Source: Nothophaeocryptopus gaeumannii
Taxonomy: Eukaryota; Ascomycota; Dothideomycetes; Mycosphaerellales; Mycosphaerellaceae
Direction: 5' to 3'
NCBI GenBank assembly: GCA_031771865.1
Contig: JASISA010000040.1
Location: 1,571,821-1,635,820, forward strand
Length of the DNA stretch: 64,000 nucleotides
Positions 32,369 to 43,684 of this stretch are shown here, piece after piece; position 1 is the first letter of the stretch; each line of letters starts with the position of its first letter. The position numbers were made by a program, and so were the translations under genes. The notes under the pieces were generated by a model. That model was given only the letters and a program-made list of their open reading frames with translations. It was not told the DNA's origin and made no database searches.

Positions 32369-33085
32369 ATGACCGACCACGATCAGGACCAGGGTCATTT
32401 GGATCCTTCTGACATTCCACACGGGCTCCCAAGTCCGCCGTCTGCATCCAACGGACCACATAACCCAAACGCCTTCGCCGACAACAGCGATATGTTCCTT
32501 CTTCAAAACGCCCATCGTCTTGCCATGCTAAGCAGGGAGGAAAGACAAGCACAAGCAGAGATGCTCAATACATTCTGGTCAAAACTGGTCAGGTACCAGC
32601 ACCTAGAGGCCTCTTACAATCAGATTCGCGCTGCTCACGCCCACTTGATGACCTCGTGTGCCGAGAAGGATCGCCTTATAGGTGAACTTCGCGCGCGCAT
32701 TGCGCAAAACACTACCGAGGGTGATCTTGTCCAAACTTTGTCAAGGACGTCAGACATCCTGATCTCCTTGGCAGGCCATTATGACAAAGGCCTGGAGCAG
32801 AGTACGGAAAAGGCAAGAAGAGCATTTGTCGATGCTCAGTTAGGCTACACTCAACTGGGCCGGGCGAACATTCTACTACGTCAGCAATTGCAGGGCTCGC
32901 GGGCAGAAGCCAGTCAAGCTCTGAAACAGTTCGAGATGTTGCGAGCGTATAGCGAGGCAGCACTCGCGAGCAAAGATGAAAAGATCAAGGATCTGCCTCG
33001 GTCGGGCGACGGGCATCGGAGCGACATCGTAGACGATGCAGAGCCGGCTGCACCTCGGAGGTCAAAGCGACGTCGCTGTGATTGA
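32369..33085 (+). CDS. Coiled-coil hypothetical protein with basic C-terminus
   Basis: The first ATG of the frame is at 32369 (238 residues). The N-terminus is Asp/Pro/Ser-rich and disordered. Residues about 60-190 are strongly helical with heptad character (LSREERQAQAEMLNTFWSKL, then RLIGELRARI). The C-terminus ends PRRSKRRRCD, a likely nuclear localisation signal. No enzyme motif is seen. The gene is intact and intronless, about 2.6 kb downstream of the recombinase on the same strand. Confidence 0.6.
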   Translation: MTDHDQDQGHLDPSDIPHGLPSPPSASNGPHNPNAFADNSDMFLLQNAHRLAMLSREERQAQAEMLNTFWSKLVRYQHLEASYNQIRAAHAHLMTSCAEKDRLIGELRARIAQNTTEGDLVQTLSRTSDILISLAGHYDKGLEQSTEKARRAFVDAQLGYTQLGRANILLRQQLQGSRAEASQALKQFEMLRAYSEAALASKDEKIKDLPRSGDGHRSDIVDDAEPAAPRRSKRRRCD

Positions 33086-34959
33086 TTTCGGCTTGCATCA
33101 GCTATTAGATGTCTCTCAAGGACTATCTGAGTCCTGGCGGCTGCATTTTATCTTCTCAGCCTAGTGAGACGACTGAATATCTTCAAATCGAATCCAACGA
33201 AGCATATATCTATTGTCTGCTAAACCAAGCTTACGGTCCCTTCTACTTAAGGCTTATTGTGTCATAACAGATGTTATTCTGCTGCGTACAGTGTCATTAG
33301 CGAGTAAACTAGTAAGACCAGGCGAAGCTATATTACTCTTTACAACTCCGACCAGTGTACTACCTCGATTCGGTGGAGCCTTCCGCTTACACGTTGCTCA
33401 GTCGGAAGTAACCTTCGCCATGCGCGAGATAAACCTTTCCAGAGAAATCTAGGTCCCTTCCGAAACTGCTCCCACAGTATAGTGCTTTCCTCCCGGGCAA
33501 CGACCATACTAGTCTTCTTCGACATTGACGGTGCCCATCGTGTTGACATTGTAGATTCAGCCAGAGGAGCGATTCGCAGTGGCCGGGTCGCGCGACCTGA
33601 TGGTGATGATGGCTGAGAGGGGACATGCCATAGCCTTGGCGATGGTAAGAAGCTTAAAATTTCTGGTGATCTTGGTGAATAAATCCAGTGGCTAACATGG
33701 GGTGAGCGGCAGATCTGTGAGCAAAGAGCTTCTGTTGAGGGTGGAGGTATAGCAATTGTTAGATTTGGGCGAGTTTTCATTGTTGAGATGCGGAGTAAGT
33801 ATTTTTCTAGTCAGGAGAGCCGTAGGTCATTATTTCAAGGCCATTCTGTAGCTGCCAGTCCACGCAAGCGCCAGAGGACACGGGCAGGCGCGTACATGTA
33901 CAAGCATTGGGTGGTTGAGGTTTAACTCCTCGATATTGGCGGGCGCCGCAATAGCGAACGAAGAGACTTCATCTACACTCTCAGCTGCGATGCGGGCTCT
34001 CAACGAGAATGGGACCCGGCCCCAAGCATTTTAGCGGAGACCTTGGAGTTTACAGACCAGCACGTTATGCCAGCGAACTGTCGTTTATTTGTGGTCGGCA
34101 ACGTGCCGATTAACGGGCCATTCGGTGGACTTCGTCTTGGTTGGAGATGCATATACAATCTGAACGAGAACTAGACAAGGCTTGCGAATGGCTCCACACG
34201 GGCTCCTTTAGCGTTTGTATCAACAAGCTCTTATCCAGATCTGCTTTTATGTCCTAATAGTCGACCGCTTCTGCGATTTGATATTGATAGCGTCTTTTAT
34301 ACAGCAAAACTGGGAATTTTGGTCGCTTGAGCCTAGGTGCAATTCCGAGGCAGCATAACGCCTGCACTCACCAACAGGCTATATAGAAACGCAACGGCAT
34401 GCCATGATTGCGGCTCTCTAGATCGAGCATTCGAAATCTTTATTGGACTACATGATGCCTGTGGTGTGGGAATAAGTCATTCCCCTAGTCGATAATACAG
34501 TAGTGAATAGAGGTACAGGACCAGATTATACTAGCATACTCGCATAGGGGCAAGAAAACGGATGCCTGCAAATCATTTCGGGGTTAAGCAAGGACAAGAT
34601 ATCGCTTGTTGTAGTGCGCTTACTATGCAGTTCGTACAGCTTTTGTTCATCTACGACTCACATAAATTGCCCTCTGGCGTTGGCTGGTACCCAGGTTCTG
34701 AACACGTTATGACAGCTGGAAGGTTGAGCGTACCAGCGCCACGAGGATTTAAACTTTGCTGTATAGGCGCCCGAGTATCTGAGGCGCTAGGGCTCATGCA
34801 CGAGCGGCGAAGCTTAAAAACCTGAGTCTTGATGCGGCACAGACGCAGCATAAAGCTCTGAGTTCTGGCTGCGCTCTTGTCCCTTCCCGCATACATTGCA
34901 ACATCATCCATTCGCTCTTCATACCAATTGCAAATTTGCAACCCAGACTTCGTATCAAG
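33086..34959. other. Intergenic, no supported gene
   Basis: A minus-strand frame at 33340-33780 has a Pro/Ser/Arg-rich, low-information translation and looks like a chance frame. Nothing else is recognisable. The last part is the promoter side of the RBR gene. Confidence 0.35.
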
Positions 34960-36080
34960 ATGCCGAGAACAGCCAACCGATTACCTACAAATCGCCGCAC
35001 TCATCGGCGCCGCTACGACTCGAGCGTAGCAGCCAGTAGAACAGTGCTATCTTACAGGGGACAGGGTCGACTCAGCGTTGCTCAACCACCAGTCCTCGTG
35101 GTGGAAACCCCCGATGACGGGTCACCTATCGAGTGTCTATGTGGATCGACTGTGCTGAGTGCATGGGAAATCAAGCACGAGAATCCTACTGAGGAAATGT
35201 GTACCATCCATGCTTGTGGTGCTTGCTGGGCTCAATGGTTGGATGCCACCCTCCACCGTCACGTGGACCTTTGGCAGACTCATTGTATATGCAATAAGGC
35301 TAAGATATCCATCGACAGCCTTCGAGCTATACTCAAGGAAGGACACTTCAAAGCGTAAGAGCACAGTCACCTTCCGCCATCCGTCGTTGAGGACTAACAT
35401 CGGTAGCCTTTCTGACAGAGCTGCGGTAGCTACTGCAAGGCAGCTTTCGGACTGGGTTAGCTGCCCGAACGGCGCTTGCAGCTATGGCCATGTTCACGAC
35501 ACTGCAAAAGATGGTTTGAAATGGTACTGTCAAAACGAATCCTGTTTGACTGTAGCTTGCGCCAGTTGCCGCGCTACATGGCACGAGGGAGAAACATGTG
35601 AAACGTTCATAAGACGTTCAATACGCAGCAATCTCGACCCTGTTCGCGTGACGGAACCTGGACGAGGCTTCCTGAGGATCAAGGAATGCCCAAAATGTGG
35701 CCACGCATTGTACAAATCAGAAGGGTGAGCTAGATGAAAATAAAGACCAATACGCCGAGACGTGGTAGCCCTGACACTCTTTGCTTAGGTGCGATCACAT
35801 GACTTGCGTATGTGGCCATGAGTTCTGTTACGTCTGCATGCGAAATTATGTCCGCGAGACTTCGATACCCAACATCTTGTTCTCCCGTCATCGAGCCAGC
35901 TGTCGCTATCGAACGCAGGATCTCGAGGGCTTCACTATCTACGGTATTACTAGAGAAGAGCTGTTCGAAGGCCGCTGTAAATTGACGTTCTTGGATCGAA
36001 TGGATTTGGTGGAAACTCGGTTCGACTTTAGCATCGATCCAGTAGTACGGATTGTTGGCTTGGAACGTGAGCGTGTATGA
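34960..36080 (+). CDS. RBR (RING-in-between-RING) E3 ubiquitin ligase, three exons
   Basis: Exons 34960-35354, 35407-35724 and 35789-36080 join to 334 residues. The introns are 52 nt (GTAAGA...GGTAG, branch ACTAAC) and 64 nt (GTGAGC...CTTAG). RING1 is divergent: ECLCGSTV...TIHACGACWAQW...HCICNKAKI. The IBR reads CPNGACSYGHVH..., WYCQNESCLTVACASCRATWHEGETC. RING2 reads ECPKCGHALYKSEGCDHMTC, then CGHEFCYVC. In the RING2 C-P-x-C-x15-C-x4-C pattern the catalytic Cys of the HHARI class would lie near CDHMTC. RBR ligases transfer ubiquitin through a RING2 thioester. The N-terminus is basic and short. The substrate is unknown. Confidence 0.85.
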
Positions 36081-36377
36081 GAAATGATGCTAAAATGGTA
36101 GCCCCAAGGTCGTTGTCTGTCTGTGACAGTGCTCCCTACTCCCGAGTAAGATTGGAGAAGCAGTGAGGCCCTTTATAAAGCCAGACAAGTTGTAGATATC
36201 TTCCCAGTGCCGGGCAGGACTGTGGAACGCCTGTAGGCGCCGCGCCAAATGGCGGCTCCCCCCTGTAGAAGCATCGGCGCTATATAGTAGTCTCAAGTCC
36301 CATCATCTCATCGACCTTGACATGATGTCCATTCTTCGACAACCAGCAAAATACCCGCCGTGCGCAAACAATCGAAG

Positions 36378-36599
36378 ATGTGTGGCTACGCTTACGCACT
36401 TACCTGCTGCGGTCATACTTACTATCTGGACGAAGACAGTATCGTATACTGTAGCAACCGAACTCTCTCACCATATGCTGCTGCAGTGTCGACTTCAGAC
36501 ATGTGCAGCGATCAAGTTGTGATTTGCCTAGGGTTTGGAGAAGACTACTGTGACGAGTGCAGTGAGGACCATTGGCTAGAGTACTACCTGGAAGAGTGA
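36378..36599 (+). CDS. Small Cys-rich protein (MCGY...CCGH type)
   Basis: A 73-residue frame from the ATG at 36378 reads MCGYAYALTCCGHTYYLDED, then SIVYCSNR, DMCSDQVVICLGFG and DYCDECSEDHW. Acidic C-terminus, seven to eight Cys and no signal peptide. It shares the N-terminal MC-x(6-9)-CGH with the frames at 18672 and 24979. It lies about 300 nt downstream of the RBR gene on the same strand. Confidence 0.45.
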   Translation: MCGYAYALTCCGHTYYLDEDSIVYCSNRTLSPYAAAVSTSDMCSDQVVICLGFGEDYCDECSEDHWLEYYLEE

Positions 36600-36692
36600 C
36601 TGTATGTGCCAATTCTTCCTCTATGTTGAGCATCATCTGATAATAGAAGGGACATAGCTGCTATCCCAGGGACCTCCATTCCTATTCCTAGC

Positions 36693-38003
36693 TTAAAAGC
36701 TCTCGTTAGAGTCCCACAGAAAGCTACGAGTGCACGCACGGCGTGTAAACTTAGTAAAATCACTCTCTGCCAGCAGAGGCGATAGTGTGTTTTGTGGTGG
36801 TACGGGAAACTTTAGGCATAGTGTCTGCCTCTTCTTGTCTGGCAGAACGTCCGGTAGTATACTGAAGCTCTGGGAGTGCCACTCTATCCCACTTCTAGAG
36901 TACCGAAGATACGATCGAGCTGACCCAACGGTTGGTGCGATCGTATGCTGTCCTCTCAACGTGCTATAGCCGAAAGGGTGTTCGAGAACAATCGCAGAAT
37001 TAGTAGCGTAGATGATCCCACGCAAAGCTGTAGATTGCGCCTTCGGGTGTGTTCTCTTGGCTCTGCCTCCGGATGTGTGTAGATATAACGCCCTGCCATC
37101 CGGGGCAGTACCTAACACTATGTCTTCGTTAGGGAAGGGAAAGTCCGATCTCCGGTGCGATTCCATTTCGAGATTGATTCCGGAAGTTGCTCGGGAGGCT
37201 ATAACCATACCATGGTCCATCGACGGTCGAAAGTCTGCAACAGCTGCTGCAAGAATGCTGCATGCTTCTGAGGACGCGTTCTTGTGCTCCAGATGTTCTT
37301 TAAGATCTTCGAACTCAGTTTCGGTCATGCCAATCCTTTTCCCACTCAAGACTCTCTCAACCAAAGCATCCACAGGCCTCTTCCACCTGACACCAATAGA
37401 TGCGAACAGGTACAAAGCGTGAAGTGTACTTCCGTCAGTGTTATCGCAGATGTCTATGTGCCAAGACGACCTGGGTGAAGCCGTACCAGGGCACATATAC
37501 TCAGTGACCATTGGTCCACGAAGTTTGGTCTTGGTTTGCTGGAGAACTTTGGCAACACCCGGCGCAAAACGTTTTGTAAGCCATTTGACAAGATTCATCC
37601 TATCTTGGCCGACTTCGTAGTACTCCATCATAGCACAGGACAGATGTAGTGCGCCGATAATAGGAAGTTCTTCCATGATTTGAGTCGAAAGGAGGCACAT
37701 GACCGTCGATAAGTCCACCACATAGGGCACTCTTACGCGGTTCCACTTGACATATACATACCCTCTAGGGAGTTGCATCTCCGTCAGTATGAACTCTCTA
37801 AGGTCATTCCCTTCCAATGCCGCTATTGGCAAAGTGCAGTCCGCAAATGTGACCAGCTTGAGACCGGCACTATCCTTTGGCGTAGCATTCGTTGGACTCA
37901 AAAAGCGTAGCGTCACACCTTTACTGTCGATAGGGTAAGGGGGCCTGTTGTGGGCATCTGAAATGATCATCGGTGCAGGCGGTCCAGGTAGTCTGTGAGA
38001 CAT
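36693..38003 (-). CDS. Conserved-looking hypothetical protein, 436 residues
   Basis: A single long intact frame from the ATG at 38003 (MSHRLPGPPAPMIISDAHNR). Composition is normal, with helical central parts (LPIIGALHLSCAMMEYYEVG, then MNLVKWLTKRFAPGVAK) and an acidic segment TETEFEDLKEHLEHK. No catalytic motif, membrane segment or signal peptide is seen, and I do not recognise the family. It is convergent with the small Cys-rich gene at 36378. Confidence 0.55.
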   Translation of the reverse strand: MSHRLPGPPAPMIISDAHNRPPYPIDSKGVTLRFLSPTNATPKDSAGLKLVTFADCTLPIAALEGNDLREFILTEMQLPRGYVYVKWNRVRVPYVVDLSTVMCLLSTQIMEELPIIGALHLSCAMMEYYEVGQDRMNLVKWLTKRFAPGVAKVLQQTKTKLRGPMVTEYMCPGTASPRSSWHIDICDNTDGSTLHALYLFASIGVRWKRPVDALVERVLSGKRIGMTETEFEDLKEHLEHKNASSEACSILAAAVADFRPSMDHGMVIASRATSGINLEMESHRRSDFPFPNEDIVLGTAPDGRALYLHTSGGRAKRTHPKAQSTALRGIIYATNSAIVLEHPFGYSTLRGQHTIAPTVGSARSYLRYSRSGIEWHSQSFSILPDVLPDKKRQTLCLKFPVPPQNTLSPLLAESDFTKFTRRACTRSFLWDSNESF

Positions 38004-39195
38004 GTCAGGAGGGACTCTGTACGACTTAGGGATAAGGTGAATGTGAAGTGAGAGAACGCTGTGTCCGTGTTGTCACATACACATATATATAATAGCGAGA
38101 GAGAGTTCCACTCCAGGCTAGCTTAATTACACAGTGGCACTAGGGCCACATTTTGTGCTGATCGCAGATGGTTTATGGCGCAGCTTTAGTGCAAAGGTTG
38201 ATAGCGGAGCCGATATAGAGGTTTCCAATCTAAGACAAGTCGCGTCACCAAGCTACGCAGAAGCACACGGCATGCATGTGCGCGCAGCGTGGGCCACACG
38301 CAGCTGGTATTGCATCCTTAGTGCGAAGGCTAGGCTGGAAACACTGCGGAACTAAATTGGCCGCTAGCTAGGCAACGGAGCCGTTAAGTTAACTATCTAA
38401 TTTTCCCGCTAGTAGTACAGTCAGAATCCACCCGTAGGAACGGTGGTGCGAGTCCTTCTTTACGGCACACAGCACTTGCGAGGTGTCCCTTAAGCTGATT
38501 GCCTGCAGCTACGAGGTGTGTCAGAGCCTCCCGGGAAATCGTAGAGGGCAGATCCGTCGAAGCTGTACGTAACGTTCACTGATCGAATTTTTCATCAAGA
38601 CAAGTTTCTCATCTGTGGAAACAGTCGGAATTTCGCCATACAGAGTTCAGTCGGACAAGCTCTTTTCGACTGACTCAAGAACTCCGCCTTCCAGCAACGC
38701 AAACACTTCAAAAGCTCATTCACAAGATCGATACTAGACTGCGATTCAGTCCTTATCAGAGCCTCCAAGTCTGTCAATTCGTCGTACAAGCAGAGCAAAA
38801 CGAACTTCTCGAACAGGAACACTGGGCTGTGGAAGTCTCGTACTGACGCGTTATGGACCACCAAAAGTGGCGTAACATGGTCCCTCCATACGCACAGCTG
38901 TTCCTTTGCGCCTTTTCTACCTAGGAAATTCTGGCCTGTCTCAATATCTGGACAATGTGTATCGTATGAGTTCAAACCGGTCGCTGTTCCAAACTCGTTC
39001 TGGGGCCTTCGGTTCGAGTCCGGAAAAGCATGTGCTGTATCAATACACAGATACTGAGGTCTGTCGTGCACTTGAGTGCAAAGCAGACTCCTTTTGCTAC
39101 AGCCTTCATCGGTGACTGGACTGTAATCCTGAAATTCAGTAGAAGGAGTGTCTGGTCCAATCGGGGAATGATGTTTCGCTACGACGTGTTGAAAT
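38004..39195. other. Intergenic, left flank of the hAT element
   Basis: A minus-strand frame of 158 codons (38595-39071) has no recognisable domain and is not supported. The stretch ends at the left terminal inverted repeat of the hAT element. Confidence 0.35.
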
Positions 39196-39217
39196 CAGGG
39201 GTCTTGTTGGTCCGGTA
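39196..39217 (+). repeat. hAT left terminal inverted repeat
   Basis: 22 bp beginning CAGGGGTCTTG, an exact reverse complement of 40548-40569. Confidence 0.85.
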
Positions 39218-40547
39218 TAGATGGTAGAACCTGGTTATTGGTAACCAATAGTATAGTCAGTAGGGCAATCACATGCTTACCGGTCAATATGGTAGCTGGT
39301 GAGTAAATGCTACCGGTAACCATGGTTACCAACTTCCTATCTCGGTATCCATTGCGCAGCCAGTCGGCATACTCGCCGGCGCCAAGGGCGGTACGCGTAT
39401 GGGAAAAATCGACGCGTTTTCGCCGTGAATGTATCCAATCTTCCCATCTCTTTACCAATATCTCATACTGTCGTATCTCGCCATGCCCAGCGTGTTGTCG
39501 TGGCTAGGTGTTGGTAGCTCTGAAGCTACTATCGTCTTATGCGAACAGAACCCCAATTACTGCGCCTCTTCTCATCCGGATACCTTCGAGCTTAGAAAGA
39601 CCGAGTATGCGCGCCTCAAGAAAGCATCAACAAGGTGTTGGTGAGGATCGAAAGACATGGAGTCCAGCCTGGGAGTTTGGCGAAGCGCTGCTGCGTTCGG
39701 ATAACGTGCGGGTATACTACTGCTATCTCTGCGAAAAAGAAGGCCGGCATCAGCAGTTGAACGTCTTGAATGGAACTCGAGGCGCTCTACATCACCTGTC
39801 TCAACACCACAGCATTAATAGCAAGGGCGAGAAAGTCGTGAAGTCCAGCGGCAGTCAGCAAACGATCGAAAGCTCCATAATATCATCCGCTATATTCGGT
39901 CGTCGCCACAGAGGTTGGAGGCGTTTGCTGCAATCAAGATGGGTGGAAAATGGTCGAAATACAATGTGCTTAAGGTAAGTAAGTTCAGAAGCTCGAAAGT
40001 TGAGGATCGTGCACCCCGCGCTCAGCGGACTCCGGTCCACTGTGTCCAGAGTGTTTGGTTGGCTAACCCGCACGCGTTAAACACGGCGCTGGCGGCGACT
40101 AAGCCAAATCAAGTGTCGCTCTTTTCGATGACGATTTCTATACCGCAAGGCACCTCCGAGCTTCACATGCTAATTCTACAACTTCAGCTTGTTCTCAACA
40201 ACGCCACGCGCTGGAACTCCTTCTTTTACATGATTCAACGAGCCAAGGACGTCGAGAAGCGTGTATGTGTCTGAGACTGGTGGGGACCCCGCAGCCTAAA
40301 CACAAGGATAAAGAGGGCATACTGCTGGCTGCGTTTGACGAGGAAGATAAGATAGTTGAGGACTTCAAGACGGCTGAGGACCTGCTGATAAATGAGGATA
40401 TTGCTGATGTCGTGAACAACAACCAGGGCGACGACGAGGTCGAATAGATGGCTATATTCACCTACAATAAGTCGGTAACCAACGGTATAGATGGTATGAT
40501 CACATGCTAAACTTGGTCAGTATGGTAGGAGGCCTTATTACCATACC

Positions 40548-40569
40548 TACCGGACCAACAAGACCCCTG
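40548..40569 (-). repeat. hAT right terminal inverted repeat
   Basis: 22 bp ending CAAGACCCCTG, an exact reverse complement of the left end. After the 22 bp the two ends stay loosely similar (TAGATGGTA versus GGTATGGTA). Confidence 0.85.
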
Positions 40570-41640
40570 GTTGCTATAGCTTTCTGGCCCTTCCACCAGG
40601 CATTCTGTACTTGGATTCCGGGTATTAGCCGCTTGTTGTCTTCCTCAATTGACTGGATCCGCTGTGTAGTAGGGTCGTTTCCTGCAACTGTAACAAAGTG
40701 GACTTGGACTGGGAAGGTTTTCTGTGCTATTCTTGCCTCCTTCAAGACCTTGCCTAGGCCTTGGGTGTCTGCCGCCATTCGGTTCCTTGCTGCAGGGTCC
40801 GTAGTCGTGAGAACTAGTCCATCTGGGACCTTCTTGACTGCGACTACATGTGCCCAGTTCCCTCCTTCTGCAGTAAAACGCGAAACAATCCGGGTAGCTT
40901 CAGCATCCCTAAGCTCAGCCCTAGTCGCTTCGTTGTCTACGTGAATCTTGAGGGAGCACGCAGCTCTTTGTGCTTTGATGCTAGACAGCTGGGGCTGGCT
41001 GTTGGGCTGCGACTGTAGCCCAGGTTGTCTTTGGTCCTGGACTCTGCTCTATCTTCTTCTGAATCTGTGTAATACTCCGTTGGATAGATTCCAGAGTGGC
41101 TTCCTGGTTGGTGCGCTTCGTGGTCCGCGCTGCAGTTGAGTGAATTATATCCAGAATCATCTGGATTGCCCTCTCTGGTTGGAGGGAGGAGTGTTGACTC
41201 TAATGCATCAGTTCAGCTGCCTCATTCTGAATCTCTTTCAGGGCCTCCCAAGGTGAGAGGGGACCCTGCTGGTTCTTGTTTACTGCTGCGTTCTTCTCTC
41301 TATACCCCTTCTCTTGGGAGGTTGGGTAGGAAGCTAGATTGATACTCCCTGTATCTCTGCCTGTAGTAGTTTCTTCAGTAACCTCTTGAAATGGCTCTAG
41401 TCCGTTGTCTGTGCCTGAGGCAGCACAGCCTTGTGCACTGGCCATGCTTGGCAGAGAATTCTCTTCTTCTGATGCTGAGAATCAGTATTTTCGAGCGCTG
41501 ACTGCGCACCCGCCAACAGCGGCGTGTAGCCGTGCTTTGGATGCGTGTATTGCCTTGATAGGTTCCGTATGTTCTGAGGTTTTGGTAATGCCGCCTCCCC
41601 AAATTCGTTTTTTGAGGTGCAAAGTTCTATTATTATATTA
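40570..41640 (-). mobile_element. Tad-type LINE remnant: ORF1 (gag-like)
   Basis: Minus-strand pieces read KHGYTPLLAGAQSALENTDS (about 41540-41480), IQKKIEQS-like coil, LKIHVDNEATRAELRDAEAT, GNWAHVVAVKKVPDGLVLTT, ARNRMAADTQGLGKVLKEAR and KRLIPGIQVQNAWWKGQ. This is the order seen in ORF1 of fungal Tad1-like LINEs. Several stops (for example after GVSI, RP and LN) and frameshifts break it. It runs up to the right TIR of the hAT element and does not visibly resume beyond the left TIR. Confidence 0.65.
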
Positions 41641-42385
41641 CTAGAGACTATAGTCGTTTTACCCTTTTTATAGGAATACGAGATAGATAGATGTTACGAA
41701 TCTTAGAAAAGGCTTACGTGTTAGTACTTAGATAGTTAGAGAGTATAGATGAGTAATGCTTCTCTATAAGAGATAATAATATTTAAGAGAAGTGCTTCGA
41801 AGAAGTAGCTCTAACTATTTAGTAAGATTGCAATATAAGTTAGAAATAAGACTTTAAAAGGATTTTATAATAAATAAGTGTTATAGGCTAAGTTCTCGCT
41901 TATAATTGCAATAGAAGCACGTTAAAGGTATAAGTAGTATGCTAGATATTATGCTAAAGCTTTAAGAATATATAATGTTAAGATGCTAAGTAGCTAAGCT
42001 ATATTAGGAGCCGCGCATACTAAGAAGCTAAGGAAAAGCGAGTGTATATTCCTACTACAAAGCGTCTTAAGCGAAGGCACTTTTGCTAAAATCTCTACAT
42101 ACTCTTATTCTATCTAAGTAATAGAGGAAGACTCTATAATATATAAGAGGTTATAGTCTTTACTATTAAGTAGTAGTAGGTAATAGTAGGCTATAATAAT
42201 AGGAGAATCGAATCCGTTTATCTATTATTATAATCTAGAGATTATTTTAGTAATAATAGACTACTATTAGTAGTATAAGCATAGAACTAATTAAAGGAAC
42301 TCTAATTAATAGAGGTAAAATTACGTAATTAGTAAGCTATTAAGCGAGTCTTATAACATGTAATTATTAAACAGTATATAGATAT
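41641..42385. repeat. Very AT-rich block, probable RIP-degraded DNA
   Basis: About 745 bp dominated by TA, TAAT and ATAG words, without an open frame worth calling. TpA is very frequent and CpA scarce, as expected of sequence saturated by repeat-induced point mutation. It begins at the end of the LINE ORF1 relic and stops abruptly at about 42385, where GC-rich DNA starts. Confidence 0.7.
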
Positions 42386-43684
42386 AGTATAAACGTGGGC
42401 ACGGCGGCGCCGCGTCTGGAAGTGGACGCCCCCGATCGGGCTGCTGGATGACCCGATGCGGCCATCCGCGGCCCGCTGCCGCGCGTGCCTCGAGTATAAG
42501 ATGTCGCGTCGCCCACCGCATCCGTCCATTTTGCTCGCAATCCTCTTTCCACACATCGTCGCTCGCGCTCGCCGCGCCCCTGCACCAACTGGCCCCGCTG
42601 CTGCGCCCCGGTCGCGCAGCTCTCGCTTCCCTCCTCGGATCGTCCAGCACCCGCTCGTCGACCGTCGCGGCCGTCGCGCTCGCTCCTCAACGATGATGTC
42701 TCCCCGAACCGTGGCAGGCCGACCGACCCTTTCCTGTGCTCGGCTGGCGCCGCGCCGCAAGTTGCGGAACGATTCGATCCTACTGTGAGGCGACACCCGA
42801 GACGTGGGAGGGCGCCCATGGCGACGGACCTCCACGCCCTGAGCTGGCACACGCATGGATCCCGGCAGCGAAGGCGGGCGACGCTGGCCGCATGCCACGA
42901 CTTCGGGGACTCCGACCTGTGCCGCGCATGACGCGTCACATCGCAGATGGTTGAGCCCGAGGGAAGCCGTTGGGAAATAGTGAAACGAGGCGCAGCGTGC
43001 GTAATTGGAACGCAGCCAACGGCGTTCGCCGTGGAAAGAGCGCGAATGGGTCCGGACCGCGGCGGAGGAGTGTGCGCTGTCGCTGTGGGCACCGACTTAA
43101 TCTCCGCCCGTGTTGGTATGCTGCGGATTGCGCGGGGGCGAAATGGCGGTGCGACATGTCCACTCAGAGGCCGGCCTCGACGTCGAGGCGACACGGACCG
43201 GAGATGAAGGCGCCCAACGACATGATGAGCGCACGCCGCTCGCTTCGAGATTTCCCCTGAGGCGTGCACATCTGGGATTGCGATGTCCTTGGCCCCTCTT
43301 CAGGCGCTAGCTGGCGGCACGGTCGTCTTTCTGAGTGTCCCGCGGGCGGTCCACCGTTGGCGATTGGAGGAGAAGACACGGTGAACCTCCGTTCTGATGA
43401 TGCGTCTCAAACGGCGTGATCGATGAAGCACACGCAGTCTGCCGCGATCGGGCCTGCGGAGGAACATAAATACTGGGAGACCTGGTCTCACTGGGAAACC
43501 ACCTTCACGGTCCAGCTCTTCTACCCGCGTCACGTCGAAATTACCCCGATGGACGCCATGCTGACGTCCTTCAACTCGAGCACTCCCGCTCAACTCAACA
43601 GCTTCATCGTCTATTCGGGACCGCCCACTGCGAAGAACAGTAAGAAGAGAAACCCCGCGAAGGGAAACCCAAAAATGCAGGAAG
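42386..43684. other. GC-rich stretch with unresolved coding signal
   Basis: High GC keeps long frames open on both strands by chance (minus 42367-43269; plus 42456-42788 and 42947-43207). The translations are Arg/Ala/Pro-rich and I recognise no domain. Plus-strand segments such as EGSRWEIVKRGAACVIGTQP look the most protein-like. No exon chain is supported. Confidence 0.3.

Larger units (their letters stand above)
39196..40569 (+). mobile_element. Internally deleted hAT DNA transposon with TIRs
   Basis: The element is 1,374 bp and bounded by perfect 22-bp inverted repeats starting CAGGGG, as hAT ends typically do. Flanking octamers GTTGAAAT and GTTGCTAT match at 6 of 8 and fit the hAT target form (T at 2, A at 7). 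Inside, a BED-finger-like piece (KTWSPAWEFGEALLRSDNV, YYCYLCEKEGRHQQLNVLNG, then HHLSQHH) and a mid-transposase piece (NNATRWNSFFYMIQRAKDVE) survive in different frames with a large deletion between. The C-terminal dimerisation domain is absent. It cannot make transposase but might be mobilised in trans. Confidence 0.72.

Noticed and set aside
39000..39030. tRNA-like T-arm (GGTTCGAGTCC)
   Set aside because: No matching acceptor, D or anticodon arms were found upstream at the right distance.
42367..43269. Minus-strand frame of 300 codons
   Set aside because: Arg/Pro/Ala-rich translation with no motif, in a segment where nearly all frames are open because of GC content.
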